From assembly GCA_019187105.1 (NCBI GenBank), contig JABAQM010000001.1, positions 1,054,001-1,118,000 on the forward strand: a DNA stretch of 64,000 bases, given 5' to 3'. The position numbers and the translations under genes are program-made. Origin of the DNA: Fimbriimonadaceae bacterium. GTDB lineage: Bacteria; Armatimonadota; Fimbriimonadia; Fimbriimonadales; Fimbriimonadaceae. The notes under the pieces were generated by a model that did not search any database, was not told where the DNA came from, and saw nothing but the letters and a program-made list of their open reading frames with translations. This document shows, one piece after another, positions 52,209 through 62,453 of the stretch; position 1 is the first letter of the stretch, and each line of letters begins with the position of its first letter.

Positions 52209-53330
52209 GTGAATCGTTCTCGCGTTGCGGTTATTGTGCTTTTTGCCATTGCCGGCGCAGTAGGCGCCGCGCTCGCCGCACCGTACCTGCTTCAACAGCT
52301 CTTCGAATATCTCAAGCGGCTGAACATGACGCCGGCCGAGTTCGAAGCGTTTATGCGCAACCCGCGGCCGGAAACCCCCTACGCAGGGGCGACCAATCCC
52401 GCCAGCATCTTTGCGATCGGCCTACTGGGGCTCCTTCTTGGCGCCTTTATCGGCAGCGTCTTCCATGGGGTCGGGATCCGAATCGGCGAACGCTGGGACC
52501 AGATGCGGGTCGGCGACAAGGTCACCCTCTTTCTTGGCATCTTCGCCGGCATCGTCATGTCGATGCCGTTCCTCATCCTCTTCCTGAATTTGGGCCGGGT
52601 GGTGGGCCCGCTGCTCACCGTCGGCTTCATCCTTGGCCTGAGCTCCATCGCCATCTACGCCCTCAAGTCGATGGAGGAATTCCTGCCCTGGCAGCGCAAC
52701 GCCGGCCCAGCGAGAAAGTCCGGCAAGAAAATCCTAGACACCAACATCATCATCGACGGCCGCATCTACGATGTGGTCCGGTGCGGATTCCTCGAGGGCC
52801 AGATCTACGTGCCCAACTTCGTCCTGGAGGAGCTCCAGCACATTGCGGACAGTGCCGACGCGATGCGGCGGCAGCGTGGTCGGCGGGGCCTAGAGGTCCT
52901 TCGTCACCTGCAAAACGACTACCAAATCGATATCGGATCGCAAGACCGATACGCGGGTGATGCCGCCGAGGACGTCGACGCCCGGCTCGTGAAGCTTGCC
53001 AAGGCCCTCGGAGCCGACATCGTGACGAACGACTTCAATCTCAATCGAGTGGCCCGCCTGCAAAACGTCAACGTGCTGAACGTCAACGACCTGGCGCTGG
53101 CGATGAAGCCGAATGTGCTTCCCAGCGAAAGCCTCATGGTGCAGATTCTCCGCGAAGGCAACCAGCCGGGCCAAGGCGTCGGATACCTCGACGACGGCAC
53201 GATGGTGGTGGTTGAGCAGGGGCGACGGGCGATGGGCGAGACCGTCGAGGTCACCGTGACTCAGGTCATTCAGACCGAACGCGGCAAGATGATTTTTGGC
53301 GATATTCGCCAGCAGCGCGCCGAAGCATGA
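52209..53330 (+). CDS. Membrane-anchored PIN-TRAM domain protein (YacL-like)
   Basis: 373 residues. Four membrane helices in the first 155 (e.g. GLLGLLLGAFIGSVF), then a PIN nuclease domain from KILDTNIIIDGRIYDVV (Asp177 acidic ligand) through DVDARLVKLAKALGADIVTND. A C-terminal TRAM domain follows (GQGVGYLDDGTMVVVEQGRR). This is the YacL family, with RNA or DNA nuclease activity proposed. Overlaps the ispDF gene (ATGATG), as is common in bacteria. Confidence 0.92.
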   Translation: MNRSRVAVIVLFAIAGAVGAALAAPYLLQQLFEYLKRLNMTPAEFEAFMRNPRPETPYAGATNPASIFAIGLLGLLLGAFIGSVFHGVGIRIGERWDQMRVGDKVTLFLGIFAGIVMSMPFLILFLNLGRVVGPLLTVGFILGLSSIAIYALKSMEEFLPWQRNAGPARKSGKKILDTNIIIDGRIYDVVRCGFLEGQIYVPNFVLEELQHIADSADAMRRQRGRRGLEVLRHLQNDYQIDIGSQDRYAGDAAEDVDARLVKLAKALGADIVTNDFNLNRVARLQNVNVLNVNDLALAMKPNVLPSESLMVQILREGNQPGQGVGYLDDGTMVVVEQGRRAMGETVEVTVTQVIQTERGKMIFGDIRQQRAEA

Positions 53331-54442
53331 TGATCGGCGCCGTGATCGTCGCCGCCGGCCGCAGCGAGCGGTTTGGCGAAGACAAGCTCCAGCTCAAGCT
53401 TGGAAACAAGCCTTTGTGGAAATGGAGCTTCGACACCTTGGCGTCCCACCCGCGAATCAGCCACGTCGTGATTGTCGCCAGGGACGGTTGTCAAAACGCA
53501 TTCGACGTACCCGGAGCCCTTGTCGTCGGAGGAGGGAGCACCCGCACCGAAAGCGTTCGGAACGGGCTGGCGGCGCTGCCGGCGACCGCAACCTTCAGCC
53601 TGATCCACGATGCCGCCCGGCCGTTCCTGAGCCATGCGCTGATCGATACGCTGCTGCAGGCTCTACCTGGTTCATCCGGCGCGGTGATTCCGGCCCTACC
53701 CTTAACCGACACCATTCGCCAGCGAGGACAGGATGGGACCGCGGTCGTCGACCGGGATAGTCTCTTTGCCGCTCAGACGCCCCAAGGCGCGCGTCACGCG
53801 CTGTGGCTGGAGGCATTCGACTCCAATGGGGGTGCCGCGACCGATGACGCTGCGGTGGTCGAGGCCCTGGGCTATCCGACGACGGTCGTTCCAGGCGACC
53901 AAAATAACTTCAAGATCACGACATCCGCCGATTACGACCGCGCCAATCGAATGCTATCACCTGCTGAGACCCGAACCGGATTCGGCTACGATATCCACCG
54001 ATTCTCCGACGATCCCTCGCGACGCTTGATGCTGGGTGGCGTCACCCATGACGGCCCGGGATTGGAAGGTCATTCCGATGCAGACGCCCTGGTTCATGCG
54101 GTGGTCGATGCGCTTCTCGGCGCATCCGGCGGAGGCGACATCGGGATTCTGTACCCGAATACCGACCCAACTTGGAAGGACGCCGACTCCCTTCGTTTCT
54201 TGAGCGAAACCGCCGATCGACTCCGGGGCGAAGGATGGACTATAGTGAATATAGACGCGACGATCTTGGCCGAGCGACCGCGGCTTCGGCCTCGATACGA
54301 CGACATGAGGCAAGCGATGGCGGTTGCGGCAGGGATAGACGTGGAGAGAATCAACGTGAAAGCCACAACCCATGAGGGGCTCGGCAGTATCGGGCGGGCG
54401 GAGGGCATTGCCGCTCACGCCGTAGCGACGATCGCGCGTTAG
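53327..54442 (+). CDS. ispDF: Bifunctional IspD/IspF (methylerythritol phosphate pathway)
   Basis: 371 residues. IspD part (1-205): AVIVAAGRSERFGEDKLQL, LIHDAARPF and DRDSLFAAQTPQ. It makes CDP-methylerythritol. IspF part (from GFGYDIHRF): GLEGHSDADALVHAVVDALLG, DIGILYPNTDPTWKDADS, NIDATILAERPRL and ATTHEGLGSIGRAEGIAAHA. It forms methylerythritol cyclodiphosphate. Fusion is known in other bacteria. Start ATG overlaps the PIN-TRAM stop. Confidence 0.95.
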   Translation: MMIGAVIVAAGRSERFGEDKLQLKLGNKPLWKWSFDTLASHPRISHVVIVARDGCQNAFDVPGALVVGGGSTRTESVRNGLAALPATATFSLIHDAARPFLSHALIDTLLQALPGSSGAVIPALPLTDTIRQRGQDGTAVVDRDSLFAAQTPQGARHALWLEAFDSNGGAATDDAAVVEALGYPTTVVPGDQNNFKITTSADYDRANRMLSPAETRTGFGYDIHRFSDDPSRRLMLGGVTHDGPGLEGHSDADALVHAVVDALLGASGGGDIGILYPNTDPTWKDADSLRFLSETADRLRGEGWTIVNIDATILAERPRLRPRYDDMRQAMAVAAGIDVERINVKATTHEGLGSIGRAEGIAAHAVATIAR

Positions 54443-54451
54443 GAGAAGATA

Positions 54452-54982
54452 ATGGAAGTTTCGGTACGAAACGCAGAAGGCAATCTTTCCCAGCATGACA
54501 AGGACTACGCAGCCAAAAAGCTGGGCCGGTTGGACCGGTACTTCAACCAAGTCAAGAAAGTGGAGATGGTCCATCGCGAGGACAAGCTCAACCATCACGT
54601 CGAAATCACCCTGCTTGCCGACGGATTCACGGTTCGGGCCGAAGAAGAGGACCAGAGCGTCGTCGCCGCCATCGACAAGGTGAGCGACAAGCTCGAGAAC
54701 CGGTTGCGAAGGCTTAAGGGCCGCCTCACCAAGGCCCACCGCCGGAAGGGCGTGTCACTGCCGCCGGCGATGGCCGAGGAGGATCACGAAGAGGACCACC
54801 ACATCGACATCCGGTCCCGGAAGCACTTTCTCATCAAGCCCATGTCGCTCGACGAGGCAGCGCTTCAGCTCGATATGATCGAAGAGCCGTTTTATCTCTT
54901 CCGTAACGAGGACACCGGCCTCGTGGAAGCGCTCTACAAGCGGAAAGACGGAAAGTACGATTTGATGCAGCCGGAGATGTGA
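54452..54982 (+). CDS. hpf: Ribosome hibernation promoting factor, long form
   Basis: 176 residues. The N-terminal HPF/YfiA domain (MEVSVRNAEGNLSQHDKDYA, VVAAIDKVSDKLENRLRR) is joined by an acidic linker (EEDHEEDHH) to the C-terminal dimerisation domain (KPMSLDEAALQLDMIEEPFYLFRN). The long form makes 100S ribosome dimers. Nine bases after ispDF, so cotranscribed with it. Confidence 0.95.
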   Translation: MEVSVRNAEGNLSQHDKDYAAKKLGRLDRYFNQVKKVEMVHREDKLNHHVEITLLADGFTVRAEEEDQSVVAAIDKVSDKLENRLRRLKGRLTKAHRRKGVSLPPAMAEEDHEEDHHIDIRSRKHFLIKPMSLDEAALQLDMIEEPFYLFRNEDTGLVEALYKRKDGKYDLMQPEM

Positions 54983-55353
54983 GCGGTCGCCGAGGGACCT
55001 TATCGAACCCGCTCCACCAGCTTTTGCACCAAAGCCCAAAAAGGAAATGGCCCCGGTTGAGGTGTGGGGCTGCCGGGGCCGTTGAGGGGTTGCGTTATTC
55101 TATTTTCTGAAGGAGCCGGGCCCGTTTTGCGCCGAGCCCGGTAAGGAGTTTGTCAGGCTATGAACATTTCGGATCTTGCGATCCACCTCGAATGATAACC
55201 GGGGTTTCTCGCGCTTCCGTACCTGTTAGAGCCAAAGGCCCATGCCACTGTTGCGGTGCCTTCATTGGATTGGGACCTTAGACCCAAAAAGACCCTCGGC
55301 TGCCCCACATCCGGGGCACAACGAACCTGGGTCCAATCCGTCAAACTTACGTC
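54983..55353. other. Intergenic region with two GC-rich hairpins
   Basis: 371 bases without a convincing gene. GGCCCCGG (55049-55056) pairs with CCGGGGCC (55073-55080), and CCGGGC (55116-55121) with GCCCGG (55136-55141). The first could end the hpf transcript, though the T-rich part follows only after 15 bases. A 35-base frame (55160-55195, 11 residues) exists behind TAAGGAG but is too short to call. I see no promoter I trust for the next gene. Confidence 0.4.
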
Positions 55354-56952
55354 ATGCTACTTTCGCTGTCCGTGCTCGGCATGGTCGTTGCCGCCAGCCC
55401 CTACCTGGTACCGAAGCCGCGGTCGATGGCGGTGGGCAACGGGGTCTTCAGCTTGACGAGCGAGACCGCGATCGTAGCCAACGGTCCCGCCGGCAGAGTT
55501 GCCCGCTATCTCCAAAGCGCCCTGAGGCCGGCGACCGGCTATGACCTTCCGATCCGGGGCCGCGCCACCGGAAACCGGATCGAGATCAGAGTCCGCGACG
55601 ATGCCGAGGTCCGCGGCGACGAAGGCTATCGGCTCGTCAGCGATAGCGGCGGGATTCGAATCGACGCCAAGACCGACCATGGGGCGTTCAATGGCGTGCA
55701 GACGCTCCGGCAGCTTCTGCCATCCGCGATCTTTTCACCTCGCTGGCAGACCAATGTACGGTGGACGGTGCCGGTTGTTACGATCGACGACAGCCCCAGA
55801 TTTACATGGCGGGGTGGCCACCTCGACGTCGGTCGGCACTTCATGCCGGTCGAAACCGTGAAGCGCTTCATCGACCTCCTGGCCATGCATAAGATGAACG
55901 TCTTCCACTGGCATCTCACCGAGGATCAGGGCTGGCGCATCGAAATCAAGAAGTATCCGAAGCTCACCCAGATTGGATCGAAGCGACGCGACACGATGCT
56001 GAAGTACGACCCTAAAACGTACAGCGGCAAGCCGCACGAGGGGTTCTATACCCAGGCCCAGGTGCGCGACATCGTGAAGTATGCGAGCGACCGCTTCGTG
56101 ACCATCGTGCCGGAAATCGAGATGCCGGGCCATGCGGCGGCGGCCATCGCCGCCTACCCTGAGCTTGGCAACACCGGAAAGCCGATCGAGGTGAAAGTCG
56201 ATTGGGGCGTGCACGAGGACGTGTTCAACGCCGAGGACTCGACCATCAGCTTTCTCAAGGATGTCCTGACCGAAGTCATGGCCCTATTCCCTGGCAAGTT
56301 CATCCATATCGGCGGAGACGAATGTCCGAAGCAGCAGTGGAAAGCAAGCCCAAAGGCCCAAGAGAAGATCAAAGCGCTGGGATTGAAGGACGAGCACGAG
56401 CTACAAAGCTGGTTCATCCGCCAAATGGACCAGTTCCTGGCCGCCAAAGGACGCCGCCTGATCGGGTGGTCGGAGATTTTGGAAGGGGGGCTCGCGCCGG
56501 GGGCGGCCCTGATGGTTTGGCTGGGGGACGAGGGCGCGTTGCAGGCGGCTTCCAGCGGCCACGACGTGGTGATGGCCCAGACCTCCCACACTTACTTCGA
56601 CTACTACCAGTCGCAAGACCGAGCGCGAGAGCCCCACGCCATCGGTGGCTTCGTCCCCTTGGAAAAGGTCTACTCCTACGAACCGATTTTGCCGGCGATG
56701 ACCGCTGAGCAGGCGAGGCATGTGATGGGCGCGCAGTTTCAGATTTGGACGGAATACATACCGGATGGATCCCGGGTCGAGTACATGGCTTATCCACGCG
56801 GCTGCGCCCTTGCCGAGGTCGTCTGGTCACCGAAGGATCAACGGAACGTGGAGGACTTTCTGGCGAGGCTTCCGTTCCACCTCGACCGGCTCGCCGCGAT
56901 GGGGGTCAACTTCCGCCGGCTCGATGCCGGAATCGGTGGCCGCGACCATTGA
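55354..56952 (+). CDS. Secreted beta-N-acetylhexosaminidase (GH20)
   Basis: 532 residues with a signal peptide (MLLSLSVLGMVVAAS). N-terminal GH20b domain, then the TIM barrel: FTWRGGHLDVGRHF, MNVFHWHLTEDQGWRIEI and the catalytic Asp322-Glu323 in FIHIGGDECPK. The barrel ends with AMTAEQARHVMGAQFQIW and a conserved Glu-containing WTEYIPD. Removes terminal GlcNAc or GalNAc from chitin or glycoprotein. Stop overlaps the next start (TTGA). Confidence 0.95.
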   Translation: MLLSLSVLGMVVAASPYLVPKPRSMAVGNGVFSLTSETAIVANGPAGRVARYLQSALRPATGYDLPIRGRATGNRIEIRVRDDAEVRGDEGYRLVSDSGGIRIDAKTDHGAFNGVQTLRQLLPSAIFSPRWQTNVRWTVPVVTIDDSPRFTWRGGHLDVGRHFMPVETVKRFIDLLAMHKMNVFHWHLTEDQGWRIEIKKYPKLTQIGSKRRDTMLKYDPKTYSGKPHEGFYTQAQVRDIVKYASDRFVTIVPEIEMPGHAAAAIAAYPELGNTGKPIEVKVDWGVHEDVFNAEDSTISFLKDVLTEVMALFPGKFIHIGGDECPKQQWKASPKAQEKIKALGLKDEHELQSWFIRQMDQFLAAKGRRLIGWSEILEGGLAPGAALMVWLGDEGALQAASSGHDVVMAQTSHTYFDYYQSQDRAREPHAIGGFVPLEKVYSYEPILPAMTAEQARHVMGAQFQIWTEYIPDGSRVEYMAYPRGCALAEVVWSPKDQRNVEDFLARLPFHLDRLAAMGVNFRRLDAGIGGRDH

Positions 56953-57422
56953 ACACCGTCGACCTCGTACGAGGAACGATGACCGGCCCGGACGTGGTTA
57001 CCACCACCCGATCGGTTCGGGACCTGATCAGGCTCTGGCAAGACCAGCAGGCTGCCGAACGGTTTGCTAACCAGATCGTTTACCAAACCTATGCGATTGA
57101 GGATCGCGATTTGCTTTACGGAACGACCGTGCTTCAACCGGGCCGAATCGGCGATCAGCACTTTATGACCCGCGGGCATTTTCACCTGCGGCCGGATCGG
57201 GGCGAAACGGTTTTGACGCTATCCGGCAAGGGCGTATTGAAGCTGATGAGCCGCTCGGGCGACCGTCAGTCGGAGGTGCTAAGCACCGGCTCGGCCCACC
57301 GGATCGACGGGGCATGGGCGCATCGCGTGGTCAACACCGGTTCGGAGCCCCTCGTGTTCTATGTCACGTGGATGGCGGATTGCGGCCACGACTATGACTC
57401 GATCACGGTTGATTCGTTTTAG
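56949..57422 (+). CDS. Cupin-type phosphoglucose isomerase
   Basis: 157 residues from a TTG that overlaps the GH20 stop codon (TTGA). The cupin motif FMTRGHFHLRPDRGETVLTLSGKGVLKL has the His, His, Glu metal ligands of archaeal-type glucose-6-phosphate isomerase (cPGI), and WAHRVVNTGSEPLVFYVTW gives the second His. Interconverts glucose-6- and fructose-6-phosphate. Its place behind an exported hexosaminidase fits amino-sugar use feeding glycolysis. Confidence 0.8.
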   Translation: MNTVDLVRGTMTGPDVVTTTRSVRDLIRLWQDQQAAERFANQIVYQTYAIEDRDLLYGTTVLQPGRIGDQHFMTRGHFHLRPDRGETVLTLSGKGVLKLMSRSGDRQSEVLSTGSAHRIDGAWAHRVVNTGSEPLVFYVTWMADCGHDYDSITVDSF

Positions 57423-57435
57423 AGAATTTTGCCCT

Positions 57436-57465
57436 TGGAGGGCGAGGGTCCCCCGAGCCGCGCAC
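57436..57465 (-). repeat. REP element (left copy, inverted)
   Basis: 30 bases whose reverse complement is identical to the copy at 58051-58080. Contains an imperfect palindrome (GGC..AGGG..CCCC..GCC). It flanks the RAYT transposase gene on its 3' side. Confidence 0.8.
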
Positions 57466-57493
57466 ACCGCCCAAAAACACCGAATCCGTATAT

Positions 57494-57970
57494 TCAGCGG
57501 TCGGAAATCCAGCGAAGCGGATTCAATTCACCTTGGTACTCCCAATCATCGGCGTTTTCGATGAGACCATGGCGAACCGGATTCTGTCGCACGTACTGCC
57601 ATCGGTCCGAGTAGGACTCGCCAGATCTTAGTTGTCGATCCCAGAATTGGGACTGCCATAGCGGGCGCTCTTCAGGTTGAGGCCACGATCGCGATACGAT
57701 GGTCTTCCAGTACCTCACCCAGGCCTCTAGAGGTCCAGGCTCAGCGGAAGACGGAGCACAAAAGAGGTGAATATGGTCGGGCAGCACCACGTATCTTCCG
57801 ACGAGCCAATGCCTTGCACGCAGCCACGCATCCAGAAGCAACTGGTGCGCATGGGGTGAAGCGAGGATTGGCTGTCGAGCCTTCGTCACGACCGTTACGA
57901 AGATGATGACGGGACGATTCCCGATGTCCAAGTAAGGTCGATGCACCGGTCTCTTTCTGGTTGGCTCCAT
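57494..57970 (-). mobile_element. REP-associated tyrosine transposase (RAYT, Y1 family)
   Basis: 158 residues from ATG at 57970 (MEPTRKRPVHRPYLD). Y1 (IS200/TnpA-like) transposase: the HUH metal site in VVLPDHIHLFC (His-Ile-His), the Trp-rich lane LWQSQFWDRQL, and the active Tyr probably in DRWQYVRQNPVRHGL. RAYTs move or copy short REP palindromes. Here matching REPs lie on both sides in inverted orientation. It is a single-copy gene without insertion-sequence ends. Confidence 0.88.
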
Positions 57971-58008
57971 CGTGCGGTTTGAGGTGCAGTATGTAGGGTA
58001 AGTGGCAC

Positions 58009-58036
58009 GCACGGCTCGGGGGACCCTCGACCTCCA
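58009..58036 (+). repeat. REP element (right copy 1)
   Basis: 28 bases with the same core (GGCTCGGGGGACCCTCG) as the other two REPs; it differs by A/G and G/C at one position each. Directly repeated with copy 2 at 58051. Confidence 0.75.
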
Positions 58037-58050
58037 GGAGATGTAGCGTC

Positions 58051-58080
58051 GTGCGCGGCTCGGGGGACCCTCGCCCTCCA
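58051..58080 (+). repeat. REP element (right copy 2)
   Basis: Exact 30-base inverted match to 57436-57465. It lies 15 bases after right copy 1, so the right side has two tandem REPs and the left side one. Confidence 0.8.
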
Positions 58081-58095
58081 GGATTTTGCAGCGCT

Positions 58096-60891
<2,796 letters not shown>

Positions 60892-61023
60892 TTACCGCAC
60901 CGGCAACCCAATGCCCTGCCCCGGCGTAAACTGTCGCGCAACCGATGCCAATTACACGGGAATGTTCGTCGGTCTCTTGCGGTTGATTCGAAATAGCCGT
61001 ATGGTAAACAAGAAGGAGAGCGT

Positions 61024-61692
61024 GTGAACGTACCTGAACTGGAGCCGCTGGGCGATGATATGTTCCTTAACACCGAGCGGCGTTGCCCGGTGGTGTTACT
61101 TCTCGACACGTCGTCCTCGATGCGCGGCAGCATCGACCTCGTCAATGTGGGCCTGCGCGACCTCAAGACCGATCTTCATTCCGACCCGCTCGCCAGCCAG
61201 CGCGTTGAAATCGCCATTGTCACCTTCGGACCGGTTTTCCTTGCCCAGGATTTCGTGACGGTCGATCGCTGGATCCCCCCGCGTCTTGCCGCCGCCGGAA
61301 ACACGCCGATGGGTGAAGCTCTTGAGTTTGCACTTGAGCAGCTGCGCCACCGAAAGCGCGCGTATCGGGAGGCCGGTCTTCCCTATTACCGCCCTTGGAT
61401 ATGGCTCGTGACCGACGGACTGCCCACCGACTCCTGGCAGCGAGCGGCAGAGGAAGCCCAAGCCGAAGTTCAAAACGGCGGACTCGAAGTGTTCACAATC
61501 GGCACCGACAAGGCAGACTTCAGCGTTCTTCGTCAAATCAGCAAGCCGCGAAAGCCGGTTCGGCTGCGCGAAGCGCGCTACCGGGAAATGTTCGTTTGGC
61601 TCAGCCAGTCGCTCAAACCCGTTTCGCGCGCCCTACCTGGCTCGCCCCTACAGCTTGACCCCACCGAAAACTGGGGTGACCAGGCGGGCTAA
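61024..61692 (+). CDS. vWA domain protein, TerY type
   Basis: 222 residues, GTG start with AAGGAG 6 bases upstream. von Willebrand A domain with MIDAS DTSSS (in VVLLLDTSSSM), a Thr in NTPMGEAL, and WLVTDGLPTDSW. TerY-type vWA proteins of ~220 residues accompany a PP2C and a kinase gene in the TerY-P triad; the same order is present here. Cytosolic; binds metal and a partner protein. Confidence 0.9.
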   Translation: MNVPELEPLGDDMFLNTERRCPVVLLLDTSSSMRGSIDLVNVGLRDLKTDLHSDPLASQRVEIAIVTFGPVFLAQDFVTVDRWIPPRLAAAGNTPMGEALEFALEQLRHRKRAYREAGLPYYRPWIWLVTDGLPTDSWQRAAEEAQAEVQNGGLEVFTIGTDKADFSVLRQISKPRKPVRLREARYREMFVWLSQSLKPVSRALPGSPLQLDPTENWGDQAG

Positions 61693-61700
61693 GGAGCGAG

Positions 61701-62453
61701 TTGGCGGTGGCATGGTCCTACGCATTGGCAACCGCCCGCGGCCAAATCCACGGCGAAAATGACCCCTGCCAAGATCGCGTTCTCTGCCGCCAGGATCCGG
61801 AAACGGGCCGTATCGTCGCGGTGGTGGCGGATGGGGCGGGAAGCGCCCGGCTGGGCGGGCTCGGCGCCGAAGTCGCTTGCCGGACGTTCGTCGACATGCT
61901 GCTCGCCTGGCCCGAACCATCCGTTGGGGAGGAGCAGGCACGGCGATTGGTAACGGCGATCGGCGAGCGTGTACGCCAGGTTGCCGAAGAAAGCGTCGCC
62001 GATGTCGCGGAGCTCAGCTCGACGCTGGTCGGCGTCTGCCTGGGAGGCGGACTCTCGGTTGCAATCCAGGTCGGTGACGGGGCAACCGTTTATGCCAATG
62101 GCGACGGATTCGATGTGGCCATGTGGCCGCTCCAGTCGGAATTCGTCAACGAGACGACGTTTCTAACGTCGCCCCAGGCGCCCGAAAGAGTGCAGGTTCG
62201 ACCGTTCGAGCACGAACCGGATTCGGTGTTCCTCTTCTCGGACGGGTTGCAGTACCTGCTGCTCGACTTCTCGAACAAGGTGGTCCACGCGCCGTTCTTT
62301 GCCGCCGTCCAGGCGCGAATGATCGATCAGGAGCCAGGCGAATCCGCGGCAATCAACCGCTGGTTGGAAGCCACCCTTTCATCGCCGGCGGTGACGTCCC
62401 GGTCCGATGACGACACGTCGCTCATCGTGCTGCAGCGGAAAGCCACGCCATGA
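61701..62453 (+). CDS. PP2C-family protein phosphatase (triad member)
   Basis: 250 residues, TTG start 8 bases after the vWA stop. Metal-binding Asp motifs of the PP2C type: HGENDPCQDRV, AVVADGAGSARLGGLGAE, the middle VFLFSDGLQYLL and SRSDDDTSLIVLQ at the end. Removes Ser/Thr phosphates, presumably made by the next gene product. The stop overlaps the kinase ATG (ATGA), so the two are translationally coupled. Confidence 0.9.
   Translation: MAVAWSYALATARGQIHGENDPCQDRVLCRQDPETGRIVAVVADGAGSARLGGLGAEVACRTFVDMLLAWPEPSVGEEQARRLVTAIGERVRQVAEESVADVAELSSTLVGVCLGGGLSVAIQVGDGATVYANGDGFDVAMWPLQSEFVNETTFLTSPQAPERVQVRPFEHEPDSVFLFSDGLQYLLLDFSNKVVHAPFFAAVQARMIDQEPGESAAINRWLEATLSSPAVTSRSDDDTSLIVLQRKATP

Noticed and set aside
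55160-55195. 11-residue frame behind TAAGGAG as a leader peptide
   Set aside because: No repeated codons, no attenuator-like structure with it, and too short to support.
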